Shown here piece by piece: positions 24,574 through 32,360 of a DNA stretch of 32,910 nt. This DNA is from CAXBPY01 sp003455275 (GTDB lineage Bacteria > Bacteroidota > Bacteroidia > Chitinophagales > UBA10324). Below the pieces are notes generated by a model, which had not been told where the DNA came from, searched no databases, and saw nothing but the letters and a program-made list of their open reading frames with translations. The DNA lies in NCBI GenBank assembly GCA_963977675.1, contig CAXBPY010000035.1:1-32910 (forward strand), in the 5' to 3' direction. Position 1 is the first letter of the stretch. Each line of letters opens with the position of its first letter. The position numbers and the translations under genes were made by a program.

Positions 24574-25026
24574 ATGAAACTAAAAAGTTTACTTCTCCTT
24601 GGTGTATTTGTAGTAACAAGTGTTGCTGCCTTTGCAGGTAATGCATCTCTTTTCAGTTACGATAAGAATGCCGTACACCGCAGCATGAAAAATGTTAGCG
24701 CTGTTGAAAATTATGTAAATAGTAACGAGGGCGTTACTCTTACAACAATGAATGCAGAGGGTACAGAACTTGCAACAGCTGCTAACCTTTCAACTTCAAG
24801 CAGCTTGTCTTCTTCTATGTTCGATGGACCAGCAGGAATTCCTTCATTCCTTTGGGGATGTGTACTTGGATGGATTGGAATTTTGATCGTGTATCTGGTT
24901 ACACAAGATTCTGACGAAACCAAAAAGGCGCTTTATGGCTGTCTCATTGGATGGGGAGTTGGATTCCTTCTCTATCTTCTTTTCTGGGTTGTAATCTTTG
25001 GTAACGCTGCTTTGTGGTCTCTCTAA
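24574..25026 (+). CDS. Small exported membrane protein with paired GC-x-x-GW helices
   Basis: From ATG 24574 the product is 150 residues. It has a signal peptide (KLKSLLLLGVFVVTSVAAFAG), a Ser/Thr- and Asn-rich linker of about 65 residues, and two similar membrane helices: FLWGCVLGWIGILIVYLV and ALYGCLIGWGVGFLLYLLF, separated by TQDSDETKKA. The repeated (W/Y)GC-x-(L/I)GW motif suggests a hairpin in the membrane. Similar small proteins occur in Bacteroidota without assigned function. It is the first gene after the promoter at 24506-24536, and the next gene starts one base after its stop. An open frame extends back to 24529 but lacks the clean signal-peptide start. Function unknown. Confidence 0.75.
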   Translation: MKLKSLLLLGVFVVTSVAAFAGNASLFSYDKNAVHRSMKNVSAVENYVNSNEGVTLTTMNAEGTELATAANLSTSSSLSSSMFDGPAGIPSFLWGCVLGWIGILIVYLVTQDSDETKKALYGCLIGWGVGFLLYLLFWVVIFGNAALWSL

Positions 25027-25027
25027 T

Positions 25028-25723
25028 TTGAAGCTAAAGATTTTCGCAGTCCTTTTTACTGCATTTTTTTTTCTGCTGTCCAAGCCAACGCTTGGACAGC
25101 AGTTTTTTAGGATCAAGGCAGAATTTTCTATTAAGGAAACTCTGGTTGATGGAAAAAGCAGTTTGCTTATGGGGACTGTTTATTTTGATAAAACCAGGAA
25201 GCAAATTATTTATTCTATCAAGTTTCCTGAACCCGAATTTTTGGTAGTCACTGATTCTTTCGTTTACACAATCAAGGAAGGAAAAATTCAGGAAAAAAAA
25301 CAGGGAGTTGGGTTAATGCAATTTTCAATTTTCAATCTTGCGCTTTCTTCCAAACTTTCAAATTATGGATTGGATCAGTCCCCTCTATTCAAACTTACAA
25401 ATGTTGAGAAGGAAGACAGTCTCATAATTTCAACCTGGGAGCCAACTCTTGATAAACTCAAAGAACTTACCGGAACGATTTTAATCTCACAGGTGCATAA
25501 GAGATTATTTGGATTAGTTTTTTTTGATAAAAACAAAAAACTAATGTCGAAACAATTTTTCGAAGAGTATAAAAATTTTTCAGGATTGCAATTTCCCGGT
25601 CAGATCACACAGATAAATTACATTGGCGGAAAAGAGTATTACAAAATCACTACTTTCAAAAATGTGATAGTGAATGATACAAATGAAAACACTTTTTACA
25701 ATTACAATATTCCTGCTCAGTAG
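25028..25723 (+). CDS. Exported LolA-like protein (start TTG)
   Basis: The best start is TTG 25028, one base after the previous stop, which gives a signal peptide KLKIFAVLFTAFFFLLSKPTLGQ. The mature protein (about 208 residues) is a run of amphipathic strands, with FSIKETLVDGKSSLLMGTVYF, KQIIYSIKFPEPEFLVVTDS and YTIKEGKIQEKKQ. This looks like the half-barrel fold of LolA/LppX lipid- and lipoprotein-binding proteins. I infer the fold from pattern only. A frame back to 24998 exists but runs inside the upstream gene. The end overlaps the YidD-like gene by 50 bases. If LolA-like, it would carry a lipid or lipoprotein through the periplasm; that is a suggestion, not a demonstrated role. Confidence 0.6.
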   Translation: MKLKIFAVLFTAFFFLLSKPTLGQQFFRIKAEFSIKETLVDGKSSLLMGTVYFDKTRKQIIYSIKFPEPEFLVVTDSFVYTIKEGKIQEKKQGVGLMQFSIFNLALSSKLSNYGLDQSPLFKLTNVEKEDSLIISTWEPTLDKLKELTGTILISQVHKRLFGLVFFDKNKKLMSKQFFEEYKNFSGLQFPGQITQINYIGGKEYYKITTFKNVIVNDTNENTFYNYNIPAQ

Positions 25724-26078
25724 CAGTTTATGCCTGGCGCAGCTTGGCGGTATCAAAGTAGATTTTTCTAAGCTTAATGCTTCAATGAACCCGGGCATTC
25801 AGCACACCAGGTACAATTATCATGGTGTGAAGAGCGAAACAGATTTTCTTTTTACTTCACTTTTTATTTTCTATAAAAGTTTTATCTCATCCCAGGATGG
25901 AAGTTCCTGCACCTTCACTCCATCATGTTCTGAATACATGCTGGAAGCTATTCGCAAGAAAGGAATTATTGTTGGTGCAATGGCAGGTTTTGACAGGCTT
26001 ACCAGATGTAATGGGCTCAGCCCGGAGAAATACAAATTTGATCCCGTGAAAAAAGTTTTTATTGATCCGGTTCAATGA
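25674..26078 (+). CDS. YidD-domain protein with N-terminal signal peptide
   Basis: The C-terminal 75 residues carry the YidD (DUF37) domain: FIFYKSFISSQDGSSCTFTPS, then CSEYMLEAIRKKGIIVGAMAG and RLTRCNGLSPE. YidD normally helps YidC insert proteins into the inner membrane and is a 70-90 residue cytoplasmic, membrane-attached protein. Here the product has 134 residues, with an extra N-terminal part of about 55 residues that begins with a signal peptide (KTLFTITIFLLSSSLCLAQ). That would put the domain in the periplasm or anchor it there. ATG 25674 and ATG 25683 are both possible; both overlap the LolA-like gene. It also overlaps the next gene by four bases (ATGA at 26075). No yidC, rnpA or rpmH lies nearby. 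Confidence 0.85.
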   Translation: MIQMKTLFTITIFLLSSSLCLAQLGGIKVDFSKLNASMNPGIQHTRYNYHGVKSETDFLFTSLFIFYKSFISSQDGSSCTFTPSCSEYMLEAIRKKGIIVGAMAGFDRLTRCNGLSPEKYKFDPVKKVFIDPVQ

Positions 26079-26929
26079 GAAAAAAAATATTTCGTCCTCT
26101 GCAATTTTTTATTGCCTCGATCCTGGTTTTAACATTATTCAACTCAAAGGGCGTTGCTCAAAATTTATTTGATGTAAATCACACATCAGCATTTGCAGAT
26201 TATTTGTATGAATCGGGACAGTTCAAATTAGCTGCTGAAGAGTGTGAGCGGTGGTTATTTCTTTCTCCTGGAAACGACTCTGCGGCATTGATGTTACTTC
26301 GGTCATACCGCAAATGCGGAATGTATGATATCGGAGTCCAAAAAAGCGAGTTGCTTTTAAGTTCCGGCAAAAGTTTTAATTCAAACCAATCAACTGAATT
26401 TGCAACATTGCTCATGCTGAATAAAAATTTTTCGAAAGCAGATTCTTTTTTAAATGGCAATTTATCACTGACAAATTCACAGGCTGATTACCTGAAAATG
26501 AATAAGTCTCTGTTGATGAAAAATTGGGTCAACGCGGAGCAGGTATTTCATAACAATGGCAACGAACTGAATCCTTCATTTAAGCCATATGCTTCTGTAT
26601 TCGAAGATTATCATAAACTTCCTCACCGCAGTGCCGCACTCGCAATGAGCATGAGCACGGTGATACCCGGTACCGGAAAATTTTATACAGGCGATTGGAA
26701 GGATGCAATTTTTTCGATGCTATTGATTGGAGCATCAGGCTATCAGTCATATCGTGGATTTCAGGATAAGGGTACACACAGTGCTTATGGCTGGATTTTC
26801 GGAGGCTTTGGTTGTGGACTTTATTTTGGAAACATTTACGGCTCATATAAAGCGGCCAAAGATTTTAATCATCGTCATGAAAATGAGTTGCTCAAAAAAG
26901 CTGCTGACTTATTTAGCAGTAACCTTTAG
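26075..26929 (+). CDS. Exported TPR protein with C-terminal membrane region, paralogue 1
   Basis: This 284-residue protein has an N-terminal signal sequence (LQFFIASILVLTLFNSKGVAQ). TPR-like helical repeats follow (FADYLYESGQFKLAAEECERW, LSPGNDSAALMLLRSYRKCG). The C-terminal block begins MSTVIPGTGKFYTGDWKDAI and continues with hydrophobic helices SMLLIGASGYQSY and GGFGCGLYFGNIYGSY. The block PG-x-G-x-FY-x-GD-x-x-D-x-I recalls DUF5683/TM2-type membrane modules. The same order is found in the next gene, so the two are probably duplicates that diverged. The start overlaps the YidD-like stop by four bases. Function is unknown; TPRs suggest a scaffold for envelope proteins. Confidence 0.65.
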   Translation: MRKKIFRPLQFFIASILVLTLFNSKGVAQNLFDVNHTSAFADYLYESGQFKLAAEECERWLFLSPGNDSAALMLLRSYRKCGMYDIGVQKSELLLSSGKSFNSNQSTEFATLLMLNKNFSKADSFLNGNLSLTNSQADYLKMNKSLLMKNWVNAEQVFHNNGNELNPSFKPYASVFEDYHKLPHRSAALAMSMSTVIPGTGKFYTGDWKDAIFSMLLIGASGYQSYRGFQDKGTHSAYGWIFGGFGCGLYFGNIYGSYKAAKDFNHRHENELLKKAADLFSSNL

Positions 26930-27725
26930 TTTTCTCGTTTCAAATAAGGGTACTGCTCAAACTCTTGAACAGACTTTTGATTTTGCTCAGCAGATGAAGA
27001 GTGAGGGTAATTATGAAACTGCAATTAAATATTATCAGCGGGTAAGTTATTTCGGAGGCAACTATAGAATAACAGATTGCTATATCTCAACTGCAGATTG
27101 TTATTTTTTAATCAACGATTTCAGGCAGGCTGAAAATTTTTATGAGTTAGCGTACTTCAGCACCGAAAATGATAGCATTAAGGATTTGGTATTGCTAAGC
27201 CGTTCGGCAATTTTTATTTATGAAAAAAAATATCTTGAGGCGTTGCAGGAACTATTCAATACCTCAGACGATAAAAATATTTTGAGAACTAAAAATATTT
27301 ATCTCGCAACGGCATATTATGGATTGAATCGGTTTTCGGAATCTGAGGATGCCCTTCTCAAAATTGAAAATGATTCTTTAGTGAGAAATAATCTTCATAA
27401 ATTATTTTCGAAAGCTATCAGGGTTCAAAAAAGAAATCCAAAAACCGCCCGGATTCTTTCAATGATGCTTCCGGGCCTTGGCCAGTTTTACAGCGGCGAT
27501 ATAAGAGACGGAATCAACTCACTTCTTATTACAAGTGCATTTATGTATTTGACTTTAAATACGGCAATTCAATATTCATTACTTGAAGCCACATCAGTTT
27601 TACCGTGGTTCTCCCGATATTACATGGGTGGTTTTAAACGCGCAGAATCAATTGCTGTCAATCGAATAGAAGAGAAGCAATATTTGTTGTTCACGCAGAT
27701 TATGAAACTTGTTCGTGACAATTAA
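26877..27725 (+). CDS. Exported TPR protein with C-terminal membrane region, paralogue 2
   Basis: The frame is open from 26727, but ATG 26877 (MKMSCSKKLLTYL) gives a signal peptide ending NKGTAQ and a 282-residue product. TPR-like units follow (FDFAQQMKSEGNYETAIKYY, DFRQAENFYELAYF, NRFSESEDALLKIE). The C-terminal block MMLPGLGQFYSGDIRDGINS matches the one in the preceding gene, then come a hydrophobic helix (LLITSAFMYLTLNTAIQY) and a basic end. The first 53 bases overlap the preceding gene. Shared order and motif but low overall identity indicate an old tandem duplication. It is the last gene of the five-gene block. Function unknown. Confidence 0.65.
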   Translation: MKMSCSKKLLTYLAVTFSFLVSNKGTAQTLEQTFDFAQQMKSEGNYETAIKYYQRVSYFGGNYRITDCYISTADCYFLINDFRQAENFYELAYFSTENDSIKDLVLLSRSAIFIYEKKYLEALQELFNTSDDKNILRTKNIYLATAYYGLNRFSESEDALLKIENDSLVRNNLHKLFSKAIRVQKRNPKTARILSMMLPGLGQFYSGDIRDGINSLLITSAFMYLTLNTAIQYSLLEATSVLPWFSRYYMGGFKRAESIAVNRIEEKQYLLFTQIMKLVRDN

Positions 27726-27820
27726 TGAACTTGACATCTAATTAATTTCAGATCCTCGAGCAAAAAAAACTTTGAAAATCTGTTGAAGAAAAAACAGAAA
27801 TATTTCTTTCTGCAAAAACC

Positions 27821-28999
27821 TTAATTGCAAAAATTATAGCGCAGGCCTAAGGCAATTCCGGAATTAAAAAGATGAGGACTGCTGAATGGAGAAAAATGTT
27901 GATTGTCCATAAAGACATTGTTGCTGAAGGAGACACTTGCTGTTTGGGTGACAGCCCAGTGTTTACTGAGAGAAATATTTAAACCAATACCAGCATCAGT
28001 TGCAACAATATTCTTCTTCAATTTTGAACCTACTGAAACTTCGTTTAAAGTTTCAGAAACATTTGTAATTCTACCATAATGTCCGCCAGCAAACACTGAA
28101 AATCCAATAGAAGATTTTATTAATCCAGACCACTTGCTCATATTGTAAACAACACGAACAGGGATTTCAGTATAAGTGATTGAAATTTCTTTCAGGCTTG
28201 TTTCCATTCTTGTTCCATTGCTCCTTGCATAATTAGCAAAAGAATATTTTTCTCCTTCGTGCGAAAAAATATTGCAACCGAGTTCAAATGAAAAATTCCG
28301 GTTTAAATTATAACCTGCCTTGATCATAACTGTACTTCCTGTCTTTAATCTGTTTTCATAATTAAGAAATGAACTGGCGGTACTGTCAAGGAAAGAAGTG
28401 CTATGAATTCCGTAAGAGCATTCAACATAAAATTTAGGGCATTCTTTTTTTGGGAAACAGTTTTTAACCGGGTTGCTATTCATAGATAATAAAAATTCAT
28501 GAGTCAATAAACTTTCATTATCTGAACTAAAAACTATTTTACGGGAAGAAGCAATCGGCAAAATTTCATTCTCAAATTTTGAAATAATATTTCCGATAAG
28601 ATTATCTGAGATCAAGACTTTTTGGTGAATACCGGGGTTCAAATCCTTATTCGGCAAAGAAGAAGTGGCTTGAAAATTATTTTTAGAATCAGAAACAATC
28701 CTGTTATCAGTTTTGGAATTTACATTTTGAGATAACTCCCTGAGCGAACCCTCAGTTGTAAAAATTCTTTTTCTGGTAGCAACCGGATCAACAATCGCTG
28801 TCAGAGCAATCGCAATGATTATTATTCCGCTTATCACAAAACCAATTATGCGCCGGCGCTTATGAGCAATAGCAGAAGCTTCGCGATCTAACTCAGCAGA
28901 AATGCGATACCACACGCGCTTGCGTGGCTCTACCCGCATTTTGCCCAGCTTGTTGCGAAAGGCACTGTCAGTGGAATGATCAGAGAACTGCTGCTGCAT
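27821..28999 (-). CDS. Inner-membrane helix plus outer-membrane beta-barrel protein, partner of ECF sigma
   Basis: From ATG 28999 the product has 392 residues. Residues 1-50 are soluble and charged (with KLGKMRVEPRKRVWYRI). A membrane helix follows a KRRR motif (about residues 52-70, IIGFVISGIIIIAIALTAIV). Then come a low-complexity Ser/Asn linker of about 115 residues and a C-terminal region of about 200 residues of alternating strands (YGIHSTSFLDS, VMIKAGYNLNRNFSFELGCN, to the terminal ALGLRYNF). Ending in Phe-x-x fits an outer-membrane barrel of the PorT/OMP_b-brl type. The gene starts inside the sigma factor gene (20-base overlap). The layout suggests an anti-sigma-like tail in the cytoplasm joined to an outer-membrane sensor. 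This role is inferred. Confidence 0.7.
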   Translation of the reverse strand: MQQQFSDHSTDSAFRNKLGKMRVEPRKRVWYRISAELDREASAIAHKRRRIIGFVISGIIIIAIALTAIVDPVATRKRIFTTEGSLRELSQNVNSKTDNRIVSDSKNNFQATSSLPNKDLNPGIHQKVLISDNLIGNIISKFENEILPIASSRKIVFSSDNESLLTHEFLLSMNSNPVKNCFPKKECPKFYVECSYGIHSTSFLDSTASSFLNYENRLKTGSTVMIKAGYNLNRNFSFELGCNIFSHEGEKYSFANYARSNGTRMETSLKEISITYTEIPVRVVYNMSKWSGLIKSSIGFSVFAGGHYGRITNVSETLNEVSVGSKLKKNIVATDAGIGLNISLSKHWAVTQTASVSFSNNVFMDNQHFSPFSSPHLFNSGIALGLRYNFCN

Positions 29000-29555
29000 A
29001 TTGAATTTTATTCTGCTGCGCAACCATTTTTTGTAATAGTGCACGCGCTCTAGCTAATTGTGATTTTGATGTTCCTTCGTTAATTCCAAGCATCTCGGCA
29101 ATTTCTTTGTGCGCATATCCTTCAATCGCATAAAGGTTAAACACTGTGCGGTAACCTGTGCTCAGGCTTTGAATTAATTTCAATAAATCTTCGGCAGCCA
29201 ATTCGCTGAAACTATCACGCTGAACCATATTAAGCGGTGTGGTTTCAATTTCAAGTGCCTGATTCATCATCTTATTTCTGCGTAGCCATTCGATAGATGT
29301 ATTTACAAAAATTCTTTTCATCCAGCCTTCAAATGATCCTTCATTTCTAAAATTCTTCAAGTTGTTAAAAACCTTAATGAATCCTTCCTGTAAAATATCT
29401 TCGGCCTGATAGTAATCACAGCCATAGCGAAGACAGATGGAAAACATGGTTGAACCATATTGGTTGTATAGCGACTCTTGATATTTTCTTTCGCCCCGAA
29501 GACAACCGGCAATAAGTTCCTGGTCGTTGTAATGATATTTAATCCGGAATTTCAT
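28980..29555 (-). CDS. ECF-type RNA polymerase sigma factor
   Basis: The 191-residue protein carries sigma-70 region 2 (about residues 25-90: LYNQYGSTMFSICLRY, AEDILQEGFIKVFNNL, and FEGWMKRIFVNTSIEWLRR) and region 4 (about 125-180: YRTVFNLYAIEGYAHKEIAE followed by MLGINEGTSKSQLARA). There is no region 1 or 3, as in ECF sigma factors. Such factors direct transcription of small regulons in response to envelope or stress signals. The downstream overlapping gene encodes a likely membrane regulator. The start at 29555 gives MKFRIKYHYNDQEL, with the first helix of region 2 soon after. Target promoters were not identified. Confidence 0.94.
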   Translation of the reverse strand: MKFRIKYHYNDQELIAGCLRGERKYQESLYNQYGSTMFSICLRYGCDYYQAEDILQEGFIKVFNNLKNFRNEGSFEGWMKRIFVNTSIEWLRRNKMMNQALEIETTPLNMVQRDSFSELAAEDLLKLIQSLSTGYRTVFNLYAIEGYAHKEIAEMLGINEGTSKSQLARARALLQKMVAQQNKIQYAAAVL

Positions 29556-29723
29556 TAAAAGATTTTTTACAGAGATAAAAGTAAGGAAAACAGTTGCATC
29601 AGAAAAAAAGTTATCAATCGTTTAAATAGAATTGAACACGGAAACAAACGCGATTGTTAAATAGATATTGTTCATCAGGGCAGTAATTGGCGTTCACTTA
29701 AACCATCTCCTGTAGTATTCAAT

Positions 29724-29731
29724 TACATTTG
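29724..29731 (+). promoter_or_regulatory. Putative -7 box of the DEAD-box helicase gene
   Basis: TACATTTG is a full match to TAnnTTTG, ending 20 nt before the GTG start codon. No TTTG lies 19-21 nt upstream, so this rests on one box. The leader would be about 14 nt. Confidence 0.45.
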
Positions 29732-29751
29732 TCGCCATAAAAAAATAATTA

Positions 29752-31494
29752 GTGTTCAGAGAATTAGGATTAAACGATAACCTTATACAGGCAATAGAAG
29801 CCCTTGGATTTGAAACTCCAACCCCAATTCAGGAAAAAGCAATTCCGGTTCTGCTAAGCGGAACCAAAGATTTTATTGGGCTTGCTCAAACCGGAACAGG
29901 AAAGACCGCAGCATTTGGATTGCCTTTATTGCAGTTGATAGATGCTTCGCAAAAAACCGCTCAGGCATTGGTGGTGTGTCCCACGCGTGAATTGTGCATG
30001 CAAATAGTCGAAGACATGAGAGATTTCAAAAAATTCTCTCCCGGAATTTATACAGTAGCGGTTTACGGAGGTTCATCTATCAGCGATCAGATAAAACAAA
30101 TTAAGAAAGGTGTTCAAATTGTGGTTGCAACTCCCGGACGGCTCATTGATTTGATTGAAAGAAAAGCCCTCAACCTTTCCCAAATAAAATATGTAGTGCT
30201 TGACGAAGCAGATGAAATGCTTAACATGGGTTTTGAAGAGGATATAGAATTTGTTTTAAAACATACTGTTAATCGTGAGAGTATCTGGCTTTTCAGTGCA
30301 ACAATGCCACCTGAAATCCGGAAGGTGAGCAAAAAATACATGGAGAATCCGGCAGAGATTTCTATCGGAAAAGTGAGCAGCGCCAACAAAAACATTGACC
30401 ACCAATTCTATCTCACTTCTCACCACGCCCGATATGAAGTATTGAAGCGGGTAATTGATTTTCACCCCGGTATTTACGGTTTAATTTTCACAAGAACGAA
30501 AGTTGATGCACAGGAAATAACCGAAAAACTTACACGGGAAGGTTATGATGTAGATGCCTTGCATGGAGATCTTTCGCAAGTTCAGCGAGACAAGGTGATG
30601 AAAGCTTTCCGTAACAAAACTCTCCAGCTTTTAATTGCAACGGATGTGGCCGCTCGCGGAATAGATGTTGAAGGAATAACACATGTAATAAATTTTGAAT
30701 TACCGGACGAGAACGAGGTTTACACGCATCGAAGCGGAAGAACAGGGCGCGCAGGTAACACAGGCATTTGTTTGTCTATTGTTACAAAAAGAGAGATGTA
30801 CAAACTGAAGCATATTGAAGGTATTATTCATGCCCCATTTCATAAGTTGGAAATTCCATCAGGAAAGGATGTTTGTCGCAAACAGTTCTTCGCTTTCATG
30901 GACAAGCTTTCATCTGCGGATATTTCTCATGGAGACTATGATACCTATATTCCAATGCTTGAAGAAAAATTTTCAGCCATGAGTAAGGAAGAGGTTCTCA
31001 CCCGTGTTGTAGCTCTGGAATTTGATCGCTTCTTGAAATATTATGAAAACGCCGGAGACCTCAACATTCGTGAATACAATTCAGGTGCTGAGCGAGGTTC
31101 GCAGTCAAGGCGATATGATCGTAGTAATGACCGTGGATTTGAAAGAGGCTCCAGAAGAAGCAGGGGAGACCGGTCTGACCGCGGCGGAAATAATCGTGAT
31201 GAATTTGGTAACCGGACAACTAACCGGGATTCAAAGGGACGCGAATTCGGCGGATTGAAAAACGGTACCAAACTTTTTATTAATCTGGGTTCGAAAGATG
31301 GATTTTACAAAGCAAGTTTTCTTCAATATATACTTGACATGAGTGAACTGAATAAAGATGTTTTGGGAAAAGTTGATGTTCGGGAAACCAGCAGCTGGGT
31401 AGAAATTGACAGAAACTCTTCAACCAAAATGATGCTTGCGCTCGATGGAAAAAGCTATAAAGGAAGAAAGATTCGCATGAACGAATCTTATTGA
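29752..31494 (+). CDS. DEAD-box RNA helicase with C-terminal DbpA-type RNA-binding domain
   Basis: A 580-residue ATP-dependent RNA helicase starting at GTG 29752, as no in-frame ATG precedes the Q motif. It has a Q motif (FETPTPIQ, residues 20-27), Walker A AQTGTGKT (45-52), PTREL, TPGR, DEAD (in VVLDEADEMLNMGF), SAT, and in the second RecA domain ARGID and HRSGRTGRAG. An Arg/Asp/Gly-rich low-complexity region lies at about 440-500. The last 80 residues (LFINLGSKDGFYKASFLQYI to KIRMNESY) match the DbpA RNA-binding domain. Such helicases act in ribosome assembly, RNA decay and cold adaptation. It ends four bases before the stop of convergent msrA. Confidence 0.96.
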   Translation: MFRELGLNDNLIQAIEALGFETPTPIQEKAIPVLLSGTKDFIGLAQTGTGKTAAFGLPLLQLIDASQKTAQALVVCPTRELCMQIVEDMRDFKKFSPGIYTVAVYGGSSISDQIKQIKKGVQIVVATPGRLIDLIERKALNLSQIKYVVLDEADEMLNMGFEEDIEFVLKHTVNRESIWLFSATMPPEIRKVSKKYMENPAEISIGKVSSANKNIDHQFYLTSHHARYEVLKRVIDFHPGIYGLIFTRTKVDAQEITEKLTREGYDVDALHGDLSQVQRDKVMKAFRNKTLQLLIATDVAARGIDVEGITHVINFELPDENEVYTHRSGRTGRAGNTGICLSIVTKREMYKLKHIEGIIHAPFHKLEIPSGKDVCRKQFFAFMDKLSSADISHGDYDTYIPMLEEKFSAMSKEEVLTRVVALEFDRFLKYYENAGDLNIREYNSGAERGSQSRRYDRSNDRGFERGSRRSRGDRSDRGGNNRDEFGNRTTNRDSKGREFGGLKNGTKLFINLGSKDGFYKASFLQYILDMSELNKDVLGKVDVRETSSWVEIDRNSSTKMMLALDGKSYKGRKIRMNESY

Positions 31495-31498
31495 TCCG

Positions 31499-32173
31499 TC
31501 AATTTTGCCTGAGCATTCCCTTATCAAACACCTTCTTAAATTTCTCTAACTTAGGTGCTATAACTATCTGGCAATAAGGCGCTGAAGAATTTTGATTGTA
31601 GTAATCCTGATGATAATCTTCCGCTTTGTAAAAAGAAGTGTAGGGACTAATCTCAGTTACAATCGGGTTATTAAAAGCTCCTGAAGAATCTAACTCCTTT
31701 TTATACTTTTCTGCAAGATCTTTTTGGTAGTTGCTGTGATAAAAAATTACAGAACGGTATTGAGTTCCTTCATCTGCACCTTGTCGGTTTAGTGTTGTAG
31801 GATCATGAGCCAACCAAAAAGCTTTCAGCAATTCGTCGTAACTAACTTCGGCTGGATTGTAAGTAACCTGCACCACTTCTGCGTGGCCGGTAGTGCCCAT
31901 ACAAACTTCGCGATACGAAGGATTTTTTACTGTTCCGCCAGAGAATCCTGAAGTAATAGATGTCACTCCTTTTATCTGTTGAAAGATTGCTTCGCTGCAC
32001 CAAAAGCATCCCATACCAAAAGTTGCGGTATCTGAATTTGAATTTGGATTTTTTGTTTCGGAAGTAAATGTGATGTTATCGTTCATTGCTTTTGTGTTCA
32101 TTTCGTTTTGCGCACAACTCATTTGAGAGAGGGCGACTAGTGCCATGAAAATTCTGGAAATTTTATTAATCAT
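31499..32173 (-). CDS. msrA: Peptide-methionine (S)-S-oxide reductase, exported
   Basis: MsrA repairs oxidised methionine (S form) in proteins. The 224-residue product has the catalytic GCFWCSEAIFQ motif (about residue 56), SGFSGGTVKNPSYREVC, GHAEVVQVTYNP, FWLAHDPTTLNRQGADEGTQYR and the C-terminal YKAEDYHQDYY, all standard. An N-terminal extension of about 40 residues begins with a signal sequence (ISRIFMALVALSQMSCAQ), so it is expected in the periplasm or as a lipoprotein at the Cys near residue 20, though the lipobox is weak. A Cys near the C-terminus (SAPYCQIV) could resolve the disulphide. Start ATG 32173. It converges with the helicase gene, with four bases between their stops. Confidence 0.96.
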   Translation of the reverse strand: MINKISRIFMALVALSQMSCAQNEMNTKAMNDNITFTSETKNPNSNSDTATFGMGCFWCSEAIFQQIKGVTSITSGFSGGTVKNPSYREVCMGTTGHAEVVQVTYNPAEVSYDELLKAFWLAHDPTTLNRQGADEGTQYRSVIFYHSNYQKDLAEKYKKELDSSGAFNNPIVTEISPYTSFYKAEDYHQDYYNQNSSAPYCQIVIAPKLEKFKKVFDKGMLRQN

Positions 32174-32330
32174 TTTATTGCTTGCAATTTTAATCAGAAC
32201 ATTTACGAATCAGTTCAGGTACTTGGTTTTGGTTTTCTTTTAACTTTTTTAATCCATATCAAATTTTTATAGCTAAAACCAATGACAATGAAGTTCAGTA
32301 GTCCGGATTGGGCAATGTCCAGAATAATTT

Positions 32331-32338
32331 TAGGTTTG
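32331..32338 (+). promoter_or_regulatory. Putative -7 box of ilvE
   Basis: TAGGTTTG is a full match to the TAnnTTTG consensus, 23 nt before the ilvE ATG. The expected TTTG 19-21 nt upstream is absent. The intergenic stretch 32174-32330 shows no ORF. Confidence 0.4.
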
Positions 32339-32360
32339 TCGGGAAGCAAAATCATACGCA

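Noticed and set aside
24998..25027. Upstream start for the LolA-like gene
   Set aside because: It lies inside the previous gene and would put ten residues before the signal peptide; TTG 25028 fits better.
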